Shown piece after piece: positions 10,983-22,745 of a DNA stretch of 64,000 bases. Position 1 is the stretch's first letter. Every line of letters starts with the position of its first letter. Source of the stretch: Adiantum capillus-veneris (lineage: Eukaryota; Streptophyta; Polypodiopsida; Polypodiales; Pteridaceae); contig CM043959.1 of the NCBI GenBank assembly GCA_014529385.2, positions 53,267,253-53,331,252 of the forward strand. The letters are read 5' to 3'. Below the pieces are notes generated by a model. The model ran no database searches. It was given only the letters and a program-made list of their open reading frames with translations, and had not been told where the DNA came from. The translations under genes and the position numbers were made by a program.

Positions 10983-11252
10983 CTCCTTTTTTGTTTTGCA
11001 ATGATCATTGAATGGGGGGCTAAGCAATCTATTGGCAAATATTTCCTTTACCAAAATGACCATCATGGTCATAGGTGGGGCTTAGATTTATTGTGGGAAC
11101 CGTTTGTAAAGAGTAGAGTAGTATAGTTAGTTGCAACAAAGAAGGGCATATGTATCATCCTTGACCATTTGTAATGAACATGAACATGCAATTAATGTGT
11201 GTGTTGCCGCACTACATAGGCGCTTTTCGACATCTTTTTTTTTTTGGCAGAA

Positions 11253-11266
11253 CTCACAATTGTGAG
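11253..11266 (-). other. Palindromic hairpin at the LINE 3' end
   Basis: CTCACAATTGTGAG is a perfect 14-base palindrome just upstream of the poly(A). A related stem (GCTCACA..TGTGAGC) sits at the same place in the short LINE copy at 10926-10942. This suggests an RNA hairpin recognised during reverse transcription. Confidence 0.6.
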
Positions 11267-11427
11267 CGAATTATATTGATCATCTCAAAAAATTACAAGA
11301 ACTTGCCATGCTCGTGCCAAGCCATGACACCATCCAGAGACCAAACTTACATCAGCTATCTGGGGAGCCACCCCTAATGACCTGCCCCCATGCCCTTGAT
11401 ACACCAGGTTCATTATCATGTTCTTCA

Positions 11428-14400
11428 CTAATCTTCTAATTTTATGATTTTCCCCTTACCTAAGCATTCTGCTGACAACAAGGCACAAGTAACCCTAGAC
11501 CAATCATCCGAGTTTTGCTTGCGCCCGAGCGTCCATATTAGCACTCTGCTTTCTTGTATAATTTTTTGCGAAGGTTGCCACCTCAGGAACTCCTTCGAAC
11601 ACACGACAGTTCCTTGTTTGCCATACATTATGTAAAAAGCAAAACCTGATAATTGAGTGCAGATGAGGATGGCAGGGCTACCCAAGTTCTTACCTCCAAG
11701 GAGTAAATCAGTCTTGAAAAAACTAATTTTCCATGTTCTTTGGACCCACTTGCAAATTTTTCCTGTAAGGCCTCTGATAGCTGGGCATTCCATAAAAAGG
11801 TGGGTCGGATCCTCACTAGCCATCCTACACCCCAGGCATTGATTTGTCCCTATCCCTCTCTCCTAAATATTCACCCCCATCGGAAGAGCACCCCTAATTA
11901 CTTTCCATAGAAATATCTTCATGTGATAGGGAACCTTTGGCGCCCATTTGTTCTCCATTACTTGCTCCCACCTTTCCTTCGACCATTGCTTTTTCCATAC
12001 CTTGTTAAGGGGGCTAGACCAATTCTTCTTTAGCATCATTGTATGGTAAATGCCTTTAGAATAGGGTTTCCATAAGAGGCTGCTTTCGGGCCATTTCCAG
12101 GCATTCTAGTCAAACTTTGAGTCCTAGATTGGCATCACTGCACTGTCAAGCTCTTTCATCACTTTGTTGAGCAGCAAAACCTCCAAGCTATTAAGTTGGA
12201 ATTGGGTTACCAGAAGTTTAGTGGTTTTCCAGCTCTTGTTGTTACTGTCCCAGAAGTTCCCTAGTCGGTTTAGACCCTTATTATTCAGTTTCTTGGCTGC
12301 TTCTATCCAATAGGGATTTTGCGGTAGATCTACAACTTTGGAAAGCCAGGGGGACCAATGCAGAATGGAGTTCTTGAAGTATCTGGTTTCTTCCCCCCAC
12401 TTTAGGACTCCCGATGCTCTGTTGCATTTCCTTACCAATTCCCCTGAGCCGCCCCCCAGACTTAGTGTAGCCCACGTCGGGGCTAAAAGTTTGTGATGAA
12501 ACTCTACCCCTCTCCACTTTCCTCCTTTCGAACCAAGTTTAGCTGCTTCTAGCATATCTCTGATCAGGATAGCCCAAGCTTGGTCTTGTTTAGCCAAGGA
12601 GACTACAAATTTGGAACAACAAGCTTCTGCATGGGCCACAGGGTTGAGAATTCCCAGGCCTCCTTGATTCATTGGCCGAGCGACTGACTCCCAACAGGCC
12701 CATTGCCATGGCTTGGAGGACTTTGTGTTATTTTTCCATAAAAACCTTTTTACCGATTTTAAGAACTCTTTCCAGTGACATTTAGCCATCTTGAGAAGCG
12801 GGCTAGTGAAGGAAATATACGGGAGCATAAAGGCATTAATCACTTTTATTTGGCTTAGGAATGGGAGAAGAACATACTCCCACCTACTCATTTTTGTTTA
12901 GATTTTTTCTAGGACCCAATGACATCTTTGTTTGTGGGTTACGTCCACCCCAAAGGGGGCCCCCAGATGTCTGAAAATATTCCCTTTTGTAACAATCTCC
13001 CTCGACCAGTTGAAAGGGTCAAATGAGTCATTTTCCGACTGGGAGATCAGCCTTGGACTTCTCTATATTGCACCGGGACCCCGAATCTGTAGAGAACATT
13101 TGTACAATCTCCAGAGCTTCGACCTGGGGACGCGCCCTCAAGAAGAGGAGAGAATCGTCTGCAAACATTTTTGTAAGTAGTTGGTTGTTTCCTGGGAGAG
13201 CCAGGCCTTGCAACTCCCCACGCTCAACACTAGCTTCGAGCGTCGTGATTAAAGGATGTGAACCTATGGCGAAAAGCAGGGGGGCCAGAGGCCAACCCTG
13301 CTTAATAGACCTTTTGACCTCAAAAGAGCCTACTATTTTATCGTTGAATAGGAGCTCTGACTGGCTACCAGCCCCTAGTGCATGAATAAGACGACATAGG
13401 CGAGGTCCAAAGCCTAGAGCTTCCATGACTGCTTCTATATATGTCACACTTATCTCCAATGACCCTTCGACAATGGATTTGTTGGCCAAACTTGTGACAG
13501 GGGCCTTCAGATCATCCCAAAATTCTCTAAAGAATTCTGTCGTCATCCCATCCCAACCAGGGGACTTCTCCTTGCTAAGGGCTTGCAATGCTAGTGAACA
13601 TTCGTCTTTGGAAAATGCCCCTTCCAGGATTTTAGCTTTTGACCGGGGAATCTTATTCTCGACACTCTGAAGCAAGGTCCTTCTGGCTTCATCTACTTCC
13701 TGGGACTGGATTTCTGGTCGTCCAATGATTTGGCTAAGATAGTTCAACATCAGACCGGTCATCTCATCTTGGTTATGAACTGCTATCCCTTTCTCATCAT
13801 AGAGCGAGTAGACGTGACCCCCACTCTTCTTGATTTTCAAAGCCCTAAAAAAATGAGCTTGATTAGAGGCTTTTGGTTGTAAAGAAGTTTCCCTGTAGAG
13901 AATCCTTGCCTTTCTGATATCTTCCAATTGCTCGTTAGCCAGGCAAGCTTTGGCTTCAAGCCATTGCTTGTGCTCTTCCTCAGTAGCAAGCCCATTGGCT
14001 TTTGTGGAGGTAAGCCGTTGTACCTCACCTATCAGATGAAGAAGGTGTGCCTTCCTAGAATTTTTAAACCGGGGGCCCGAGGTTTTGATTGCTTTCTGAA
14101 TACTTCGAGCAAATAGGTCCCATGCATTGTGCTTGATGAGATCGACATCTTTTCTGAGCTTACCTGTGCTTTCTTGGTTAAATTCCTAAAAAGAGGATCT
14201 TTGAATAGGTGTGTTCCTGTATAACTAGCAGTTTTTTCCTACCTCCTGGGGTCTGGTCCTCCTCTTTATTCTTCTTAAAATGTATGTGCAGGGGTATGTG
14301 ATCCGAAAGGATTTTTGTTGGGACTACCTTCATCTCTAGCATCGATGGTATCCAGTCAGCTTGGTGTGAGCAGTAACATCTGTCTAGCCTGGAGGTAGTG

Positions 14401-15047
14401 CGGGCATACTGGAGGCTTGTGTAGGTGAAACCTGGCGTGCTGTTCCATGGGCCAACTTGCCATAAGTTGATCATCGCCCACTTTTTGCACAAACTTTGCC
14501 ATTTAGTCCTTTTCGATCCGGCCAGCATACCAGAGGATCCTATTCTGTCCTTGCTCTTTTCCACCATATTGAAGTCGCCGACTAGCAACCACTCTCCTTC
14601 TATAGGAGTATCTCTAAGATGCATCCATACTTTAGCTCTATCTTTTGCATTGCAAGGGCCATACACATTCGCAATGGTGAAGGGATGCCATTCCCATCTA
14701 ATTCTAATTCCCAAGATTCTGCCGGAGGGGTGGTTCAGAACCAGCTTCGGCTTCAATTTCCTGTCCACAATACTGAGGACACCACTGAAACCGTTACTTC
14801 CTTCTCCATAGAAAATAAGTTTCTTTCCTAGAGCCTGCTTTCTCTTGCTATGATCATCCAAGTGATGTTCCTGGATGGCCCAACAGTTGACTGCCTTTTC
14901 CTTTTTTATCTCCTCCCAGAAAAGGGTACTCTTCCTTCGGGTCTTCACTCCCTTTACGTTCCAAGATTGTATAGTGAGAGACTTCATCATTAAAGAGGGC
15001 TCATTGGGATAGAGGAACAAATCCTTCAACATCCGAATCATGCGCAC
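11428..15047 (-). pseudogene. LINE ORF2: endonuclease, reverse transcriptase, zf-RVT
   Basis: The AP-type endonuclease (15.0-14.2 kb) keeps SWNVKG, IQEHH, ANVYGP, LVGDFNMV and LSDHIPLHI. A frameshift near 14.18 kb leads to the RT segment (about 14.16-13.03 kb) with SPGWDGMTTEFF, LGFGPRLC, IKQGWPLAPLLF and the catalytic FADDS. Between VEGSLEIS and EAVMEALGFG the central RT blocks, including the first catalytic Asp region, are missing; the deletion joint is near 13,430-13,455. After another shift near 13.03 kb come FRHLGAPFGV, LSQIKVINAFMLPYI and a C-terminal zf-RVT domain (FLWKVIRGALP, CLGCRMASEDPTHLFMECP). Stops occur near 12.9 and 11.86 kb. The enzyme cannot be functional. Confidence 0.85.
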
Positions 15048-16833
15048 ACTCCCTCTCCTTGGTCTCGAGAGAGTCCGGGGGTTTCAGGTGAGGGGATTTC
15101 TTTTCTTGCAATACTGCAAATGGATTGTGAAGTGGGATAGTGCACCCCCCTCCTTGCAAGGGGGTGGGGGATGGAGCAGATCCTTTCCCCTCTAGTGTTC
15201 TCACGACTTCGAGCACTTTGGAGTCTCTTGCCACTGCCTTCACCCTTTTGGCTCTTTTTAGACCAGGGACTTGAACAACTATCGCCCTTGTGATCGTCAT
15301 GAATTTCAGGGGAGCAGCGGGAATAATGATTACCTTATCCTTGCATGAGACTTCTGGAATTCTTTGCATGGGAATCGATTTCTCCACAACCTTTTCCTGC
15401 ATCTTTATATCCATTTTGTTGTATACCATAGCTTCTTTATCCTTCCCTGCACTTGCCCCTTCGTTACTGCCTCCTTGCTTCTCCAACCCTTCCATCGGGG
15501 TTTCCTTTTCACTGGGGAGCTGTATTGCCAGAGCTGCAGTACCATTAGCCTTCTTGGGGCAATCCTAGGCGAAGTGTCCAAAGTTGTTGCATTTAAAACA
15601 TGCTCCAAAGTATGTCCCAAAGCTTAGCGGAATAGTAACAAACCCAGCTCCAACATTGATTACCATGCTCTTAGGTGGCGTTATAGAAACATCCCAGCCT
15701 GTACAAACCCTATTTGATGTTCTGCCAAACCCTCTCTTGATAGGAATAAATAGGGGGGTTCCCAACTAACTGGCAAGCATCCTGAGATTGTCCCAAAGCC
15801 AGCTAGGCAGACCCACAAACTCAACCCAGACAGGATTGAACCCTTGAAGAGAATCAGCTGAGTCGAACACTAGCTCCCAAGGCACCACACAAACTGTAGT
15901 CCTATTAAATACAAGGGGGCCTTTGTCAAGGATCGTTACCACATTGGAGGCCTCTTTGAATCTTAGTGAGCAAAAACCTTTAGCTAGGTAGAAAGTACTT
16001 TCAATTGCTCCTCCATGACCAAGAACTTGTGGGCCCTGAAGCCATTGAATCATCTCCAACCTGTTCGGGATTCTTCCACTGAACCCAAATACAAGCGTTA
16101 GCTTAGCTTGCCTAGCTAACTGTTTTTTGATAAGTGTTGGTGGAATCGCCACAGTAATAGCCTCGGCAACCTCCACTTGCTGTGGCAAAGACTTTTTTAA
16201 AGCAGCAAAGGCCCAATCTGCCAACCCGTATTCTACCACCCCGCTGTCAACTGCTTAGAAACAAGTTCTTTTATTGTTGTTTGGGCTGGACTCAATCATT
16301 TTGTTGACTTCCTTGAGCTTTTGCTCGAGTCTAGCTCTTGCATTTTGCAGTTTCTCACTATTTGCTTTTGATGTACCTTTTCCATCGTCCTTAGAGTCGG
16401 GCCCCTTGAGTATGCTTGCAAATGAAATGCCAGGCCTGCGAGTTGCTGATACACTTGTCGCCTTACTTCCATTCGTACAGATGGGGCCCTGAGGAACCCC
16501 GACTATGAGGGTTTTTACCTCGAATTTACATCCTTGATCTCTCGTTTCTTCAAAGAAGACTTTTTCAGTCGAAACAATTTTGTCATTTTCCGTAGTTGGA
16601 GCTCCTGGCGAATTGGGACACGACATTTCCGCATCATGCCATGGTCTCAAGACCGAGCCATCACCTACTTCCATCGGTACGACTACCTCCCTGCCGGCTA
16701 TCTTTTCCGCCGCTAGCATGTGTGAGAAGTTAACAATGTCTTCATCTACGACCATAGTGTCGATTTCCATTACCAAGTAGCAGAGGCCAACTTGGTGCCA
16801 GGTGGACACAAGACTGAGAGGGAGATCTAGCAA
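15001..16833 (-). pseudogene. LINE ORF1: DUF4283-like domain plus CCHC zinc knuckle
   Basis: One minus-strand frame runs through the whole region, interrupted by stops at 16255-16257, 15766-15768 and 15565-15567. After a variable N-terminus (a likely start is MEIDTMVVDEDIV) comes a domain with LTLVFGFSGRIPNRLEMIQW, LAKGFCSLRF, VPWELVFD and FNPVWVEFVGLP. This is the pattern of DUF4283 in plant L1 ORF1 proteins. The knuckle reads CFKCNNFGHFA, stop, DC. A low-complexity basic tail follows. The product would bind element RNA during retrotransposition. The three stops make this copy a pseudogene. Confidence 0.75.
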
Positions 16834-17056
16834 TGGCTCAATTCATCAATTGGGCCACAAGCTAATAATCGTGTAGAGAAACGTTACCTTTGGCTTGATT
16901 GAGTAAATAATCGCCCTAATAAACTCAAAGCTAACTTAGAAGACAAAGGCTTGCGTTGATAATCACGATTATTATCTAGGAGATAATAATCACAGAAGCT
17001 TGTAGACTCTGAGCTCGGGAAGCAGAAGGGCGCACTGCACGCAAAAAGACAGATCA

Positions 17057-17201
17057 GTTTCTCTCTCTCTCTCTCTCTCTCTTCGAATGCTGCAGAGACA
17101 AGGGCTCGCTCTCTCTTTCTTGCACGGTTTCAACAGGTTCAAGGGGTGAGCCCTCTCTCTCTCTCTCTCTCTCGCACAGCTTGCAACAGAGCCTATAGGC
17201 T

Positions 17202-17289
<88 letters not shown>
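17057..17289. repeat. (CT)n microsatellite blocks with spacer repeats
   Basis: Four CT tracts occur, the last one continuous for about 90 bases. They are separated by spacers; a GCTTGCAAYAGAGCCT spacer occurs twice (about 17179 and 17291). On the minus strand this is a GA-rich region upstream of LINE ORF1. Long open frames through it encode only Arg-Glu repeats and are not genes. Confidence 0.9.
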
Positions 17290-17293
<4 letters not shown>

Positions 17294-17474
17294 TTGCAAT
17301 AGAGCCTTAGGACGCTTCAACCTCCATACCTACATCTTAAAACCGCATGTTTTAGAGGAGAAGGAGAAATGCATACAAATTTTTGAACGGTTTATTTTAA
17401 TTTGTAATCATTTAAGATCCCGATGACTTCTTTTCAACTTCTTGTTTAAAATGTGAAGGTGAGACTTTACTCAC

Positions 17475-17501
17475 TTTTTTTTTTTTTTTTTTGTTTTGTG
17501 G

Positions 17502-17550
<49 letters not shown>
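17475..17550. repeat. Homopolymer block: T18, T16, G29
   Basis: A T18 run (17475-17492), a T16 run (17506-17521) and a G29 run (17522-17550) lie almost back to back. Uninterrupted G29 is unusual in a plant genome and is prone to sequencing error; it could also form G-quadruplexes. Confidence 0.9.
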
Positions 17551-17551
<1 letters not shown>

Positions 17552-17563
17552 GCGCTTAAAAAA

Positions 17564-17735
17564 GCCTCGGTTTAGTGTAGTCCCACCTACAAAATGTGAG
17601 ATCTACCTCTAAATTTCAAATGAAAAGGTAAGAAAACTTAAATTTTTAGAGAAATTTATAGTAAAAAACTTCAAATATGGTCAATTTACCTCTAGGATTT
17701 CTCATATGTAGGTTTTTCAAGGTTTTTGGAAAAAA
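17564..17735. repeat. Direct repeat R2, copy 1
   Basis: Starts GCCTCGGTTTAGTGTAG and CCCACCTACAAAATGTGAG, and ends near a TTTTTGGAAAAAAGTT stretch. It aligns by eye with 18683-18841 in the same orientation, with roughly 70-75 % matches. The two copies could be LTRs of a small element or a dispersed noncoding repeat. Confidence 0.6.
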
Positions 17736-18200
17736 GTTTGTTTGTAATCACCTAGTTATATGAGATGATGGCAGCTCGTTTATTTTGTTTCAAAAACTAG
17801 CTTTTGAGACAAAATCAAAAGGTGTACTACTCTTTGCAATGTACTATCCTTTGGTACTACATGCATTGGAAGCCTTTCAAGGGTTTTGTGCACGTGGCAA
17901 CCTCAGAATAAAGGCACCAAAAAAATGATAATTAATAAATGGGGAAAGGGATTGTTTTTGTTTTTTTCCATGAGAAATATAGTCCTTTAAAAAACAAGAT
18001 TGCATCATTTTACCTTTTGTCAAGGTCTAGGGTCACGGGGTAGGCAATCTGAGCCATCCGTCTACCCTACATTACTGGCGAGAATGTTGGGCTGCAAGCA
18101 GTTGGATCGTTGACACCTCAACATAGGGAATTTGCATATTTTGCTATCAATGAGTGAGCTCCACTTTTGCCCCCCCTCCCCACGACCATTGACGGCCGAG

Positions 18201-18392
18201 AATGGTCGTGCAGTGACCATTCCTTGAAATAACGGGCAACCACATGGCGACCGACGGAGGCCGAGAGCCCGGGCCATCAATGGTCGTGCAGTGACCATTC
18301 CCTGAAAAACGTACTCCCACCATGGCTCTTGGCGTCTGTCGATCGCCATTGGGTCGCCCGTTATTTCAGGGAATGGTCATTGCACGACCATT
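18201..18392. repeat. Fold-back (inverted) repeat
   Basis: The left arm 18201-18241 and right arm 18351-18392 are reverse complements over about 41 bases with three or four mismatches. A third copy of the outer part lies in direct orientation at 18279-18306. Each unit has its own small stem: AATGGTC, a 7-base loop, GACCATT. The block is more GC-rich than its surroundings. It resembles a fold-back or MITE-like element; I see no clear TSD. Confidence 0.75.
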
Positions 18393-18513
18393 CCCTACAC
18401 CTTCACTCGAATTTAGAAAGCCCGACGACTTATAGATAACCTTTCCCTGTTTCAAGCATTTAGATATGTTAAAAACAGTTCAATCTCTAAAGATTATTCT
18501 TATGAAGTGAGAG

Positions 18514-18514
18514 C

Positions 18515-18561
<47 letters not shown>
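18514..18561. repeat. (CT)n(CA)n compound microsatellite
   Basis: About seven CT units run directly into about sixteen CA units, just upstream of R2 copy 2. Confidence 0.9.
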
Positions 18562-18566
<5 letters not shown>

Positions 18567-18682
18567 ATGGGGTACATATCACATGCTAGTACCCAAATAA
18601 ATGCACACACAAATGACATATAAAAACAAGGAGAAACTTTCTTGATTGTAGTGCCTCGATACATGGAACCAATGCTCAAAAG

Positions 18683-18841
18683 AAACCTAGGTTCATTGTA
18701 ATCTCACCTACAAATTTTGAGATTTACTTCTAAATTCTAAATTTGAAGGTGAGAAAACCTACAAAGTTAGAGAAAGTTGGTGTAACCGCCTTAAAATATA
18801 GTTTCCCACATGTAGTTTCATAAGTTTTTGGGAAAAGAAAA
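18683..18841. repeat. Direct repeat R2, copy 2
   Basis: Contains CACCTACAAATTTTGAGAT, TCTAAATT and CCCACATGTAG blocks in the same order as the copy at 17564. Between the copies lie about 950 bases, including the fold-back repeat. Confidence 0.6.
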
Positions 18842-18849
18842 ATCCAGCA

Positions 18850-20610
18850 CTGCTGGGAACCTATAAAAGGAAAGGCTATATCCACTCTACCACACAAATG
18901 TGGAGAGTGCTGTAATTAATAGATTAAAAAGGGTAACACATTATGATGCAACGTTGGGGACATAGGGATGTGAACTTGCTTTCTTATGCATTCTCTAATA
19001 ATGAGGGAGTAACATGTCGTTTGTAAGCCTTTGCAAGCATCCTTTCAATTCATGAAAAAATTACTAGCACGTAGACAACTTGATTAACATCTGCATCTTC
19101 ATTTTCTTGATCGACAACTATCGACTAATTAAATTCCCCTCATTGAATTCCTCAAGATCTGCATCATCAAAATGTGTGGGGTGCTCTCTATTGAAGATCA
19201 TACCAAAAGAGGAGCTAGATGCATCATCATGTACCCCAGATGATCATTAGTGTATCAAACCCATTAGCAAGGTCCCCTGAAGATATTCACCTTTATTCTC
19301 CTGTTGTGTGGCATCTAATCATAGTTGCATTCATGATTCAACTAAGTAATGCTCTTGCCAAGCTAGTATGCTCTAGGCTTCCCCTCAACACAATTTTTTT
19401 AATGCACTTATTCCTTTGGAGCAATAAAAGGTCGTCGTTGATATTCCATATATCTCATAGTATGTGTTGCATCAAATAATGACTCTACTTAGCTTGAATA
19501 GATGTCACATCCTTCGGCTTCAATGATGATGCTAGCTACATATAGAAGAACATCACAAATAGTAGTCATGTGCAATATTTGAAATTGTGGAAAAAATCTT
19601 ATCCTATGCTTAGCAACATCTAGCAACCTATCGTAGAAGGAAAAGTGTGTTGTATTGTGTTGTGAGTGCTCCTTTGGGATGCCTCTGAGTGTTAAGAGTA
19701 CACGAAGTCTCACTCTCAATAAACCACACAAGCAAAGCAAATGGAAACGACTACTACAAGATGGGCATGAGTCAAAGACATAACTAAACGACAAACACAA
19801 CGGTGCTCCAAAGAAACTATAGCCTGCAAATAGAGCTTTTCAACTAGTAAATAAGCATATTAAATTCCATCAAAATCTTGGCTTGTAGAGCTAATAGGAG
19901 GATATAGTGCAAAGGAGTTCACTACTAGCTACATTGACTGACAAAAAGTGACCACGAGTTGCTAAGCTCAAGGGATCCACTGTATAATCAACTTAATATA
20001 GTGCATGAGTTCAACAAGAAGAGGGGTTCTTCATTTCATGAACTTTTAGGAAAGTTATAGAAATACATCTACATGAGGTTTTTTAATTCGTTTTGAAAAA
20101 AAATTTCATTAGTTTACATAAAAGAGGATTCATGTGACCACATGAAAAAAGGGATCTTTAAATACTCCTTGAACCTATAGTATATAGAAGAGTTATGAAT
20201 ATTGAAACTCACCATAGTGCAATCGCATCTATGATGTGCCACCCTCCCTATAAAATTGGAAATGGGAGCTTGTATCGTGGCTCAAAGTAATGTTTTCTTT
20301 GCAACACGAAGAAACATCTCCTTGGCCTCGTACATCTTAGTGTAAAAATTGTGCATAGCAACAAGCTTGTTTGTGCACTCTTTAGTTGCCTCAATTGCAC
20401 ATTCTACACACCGCAGTCACATAAGAGGCTTCTATGTAGGATGTAGGTAAAGACTCTATGGATATGATACCATGCGTAGAAGTAGACTAAGCGATATAAT
20501 GGATAAATAGGTGATAGGAGAAGTGGGAGCCGATGTGGAGAGTGATTAAAAGTCTTATATCTTAAACAAAGAATACAAAGTTTTGAATCCATTTATAAAG
20601 TTTTTTGATG
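18850..20610. other. Noncoding stretch without recognisable genes
   Basis: Only short ORFs (up to 103 codons, minus 19489-19800) are present and none has a motif I recognise. The base composition is AT-rich with no long repeat. It may be old transposon DNA. Confidence 0.4.
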
Positions 20611-20617
20611 AGGTAAG

Positions 20618-22745
20618 TGTTGGAATTAGAGTTGCAAGGATGCGCACACAACTTGGATAAGATGAAGAAGCCCAAGGCACACAATAGAGAGTGTATTGCT
20701 TAGTGTGCAAATAGAAAGATAAGTTCTCCCTAGAGTGATGCACGTATATACGATGCACAAGGGAAAAAACTTCCTAGTGAGGGAAAAGCTCCCCCAGTAA
20801 TCCTAAGCATGTTCACACACATCACTACCACGTATAAGGTAACAATTCCCCGGGGGAGTGATGCGGTGAATGAGAGCTAGCACATCGTGTATAGGGAAGT
20901 TACATGCCCTAAGGACATGATCAATCAACAAAGGGAAGCAAGCCCAAATCTTTAAGGAAAGCTTCAAACTTCTCATGAGTGAATGCCTTTGTGAACATAT
21001 TTGCAAGGTTGTCCTATGGTGGCACATAAGCCAAGATGATCTCTTTGGATGAGAATCTCTCCCTGACATAATGATGATGCACCTCAATGTTCTTTTTGTG
21101 AGCATGAAAAACTGGGTTGGTTCCTCACAACTACCAATGCGCTCTAACTGTCAGTGTAGATGTGTTGGCAGTGTCTTGTCATCCAACACCCAAGTCAGCC
21201 AAAGGCGTCTAAGCCATACACTAACCCGTAGCTGTGCAGACTGCCCTCCTATAGTAAGCTTCACAATTCGAAGTGGCCATAGTAGGTTGTCTCTTGCTCC
21301 ACCATGATATGCATGAGCTACCGATAATTAACTTGTGGATACTCATGTGTCATAACAACCAATCCAATCTGAGTCCAAAAAAGCATGCAAACCTAGCAAC
21401 AATGATCCCCCTTGGGAAAAAACAACCCAAGATGTAAAGTGCCACTCAAGCAATGATAGATCCTTTTAACACCCTACCAATGCTTAGACCATGGGCTATG
21501 CATAAATCGAATGACCTATGAGTTTGTAAACTGAATATCCGGTCTTGCATTGCATACATAATAAAGGCATCCAATGATAAAGAGTGACATGAGTAAGATC
21601 TCCAGCATCATGAAGACTCAATTTTAAACTTGTTTCCATTGGAGTAGCAATAGGTTTGCAATCCTCAAGTCCAAACTTACATAGTAATGTTTTGATGTAT
21701 CTTGTTTGATACAAAGCAATACCTCCATTACACTGCTTAAACTGTATAACCAAGTAATGATGCAAAAGCCCCAAGTCTTTCATCTTGAAAGTGGCATTCA
21801 ATTTAACCTTGAATTCAGAAATGTATGTCATTTGGCCCAGTAATAAAAAAATCATCTACATACAAAACAATGATGAGAAATACATCACCCTCACGTTTGA
21901 CATACAAAGTACTTTCAGTCAGATTGTTACAAAGCCTAGTTTAACCAAATGAGTGTTAGCTTTCTCATACCAAGTGGGGGAGACTGTTTCAAACCATACA
22001 AAGCTTTCTTACATTTGTACACTTTATTTTCTTGTCCTTTCTTGACAAAACCATGAGCCTGCATTACAAATACTTCCTCAAATATATCTCCATTCGAGAA
22101 AGCAATAACAATGTGTGATTGATGTACATTCCATCCAAAGTGATATGCCACTGCACATAGAAAATGAACAATACTCACATGACAAGTGGGAGCAAAAGTC
22201 TCTTCATAGTCAATGCTTTTCTACTATGCATAACCTTTTGCAACAAGTCTAGCCTTATAGCAATCAATCTCATCATTCGGCTTACATTTCAACTTGTAAA
22301 CCCCCTTCATACCAATGGCTGTTTTGCTAGGAGGCAAATCACAGAAAGTCCATGTGTCATTTTCTAAGTGCATCATATTGTGATTGCATGGCAACCGTCC
22401 AATTTTCTTAATTCTGTGCTTCATCGAAAGATAGAGGTTTCTCTTCATCACATAAACTAGAAACAACCAAATCATAACAATATGATGCGTGGCAAGAACC
22501 TAAGCAAGTACGACTAGATGTAGGTGCATCCAGTTTACTATCATGCAAAGTATGCACTAGCCATTTTGGCATACCCCTAGCCTCTTCATTCTTAGCCCTT
22601 TCGACATCAGGCACGCCATGTACATCTGCATTAGTAATAGCCTGATCTGTAACATTTTCAAAAATCCCAATAGTCTATGCCACATTGGAATTTACATTCA
22701 AGTTTCTAGCATTAAAAGAGGAAACAAAGTGTCATAGCATTACCA
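20618..22745 (-). mobile_element. 5'-truncated copia, family A (older copy)
   Basis: The 3' LTR (20618-20844, TGTTGGAATTAG to GGTAACA, plus-strand reading) matches the LTR of the complete family-A element at 26326 in order and length (227 bases), with many substitutions. A G-rich polypurine stretch follows inside. The pol remnant runs up to about 22745 and then stops abruptly. The 5' LTR, gag, protease and integrase are missing. Confidence 0.85.
20921..22745 (-). pseudogene. Family-A copia pol fragment (RT and RNase H)
   Basis: Minus-strand pieces parallel the family-A polyprotein: GMPKWLVHTL and KPLSFDEAQN (linker), IAIGMKGVYKLKCKPNDEID and ARLVAKGYA (RT start), AYHFGWNVHQSH, YGLKQSPPLG, FKMKDLGLLHHYLVIQFKQ, LCKFGLEDCKPIATPMETS, then a broken RNase H region. 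The YVDD catalytic area lies in a gap between frames. Many stops and shifts are present, including TAG at the GYA codon also hit in the younger copy. Confidence 0.75.

Larger units (their letters stand above)
11235..16835 (-). mobile_element. Near full-length plant L1 LINE (degraded)
   Basis: The element runs on the minus strand. ORF1 (nucleic-acid-binding) lies at 16.8-15.0 kb and ORF2 (endonuclease, reverse transcriptase, zinc-binding C-terminus) at 15.05-11.4 kb. A 3' UTR of about 190 bases follows, then an 11-base poly(A), seen as T at 11235-11245. Just before the tail is the 14-base palindrome CTCACAATTGTGAG (11253-11266). ORF1 and ORF2 overlap by 47 bases in different frames. I found no matching TSD at the 5' side. 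The GA-rich microsatellite above 17.05 kb may belong to the 5' UTR. The coding frames carry several stops, at least two frameshifts and one internal deletion, so it cannot be autonomous. Confidence 0.85.

Noticed and set aside
17054-17320. Minus-strand ORF of Arg-Glu repeats
   Set aside because: Purely the translation of a (GA)n microsatellite. The same applies to frames over 34.9-35.2 kb, 51.13-51.3 kb and 63.5-63.9 kb.
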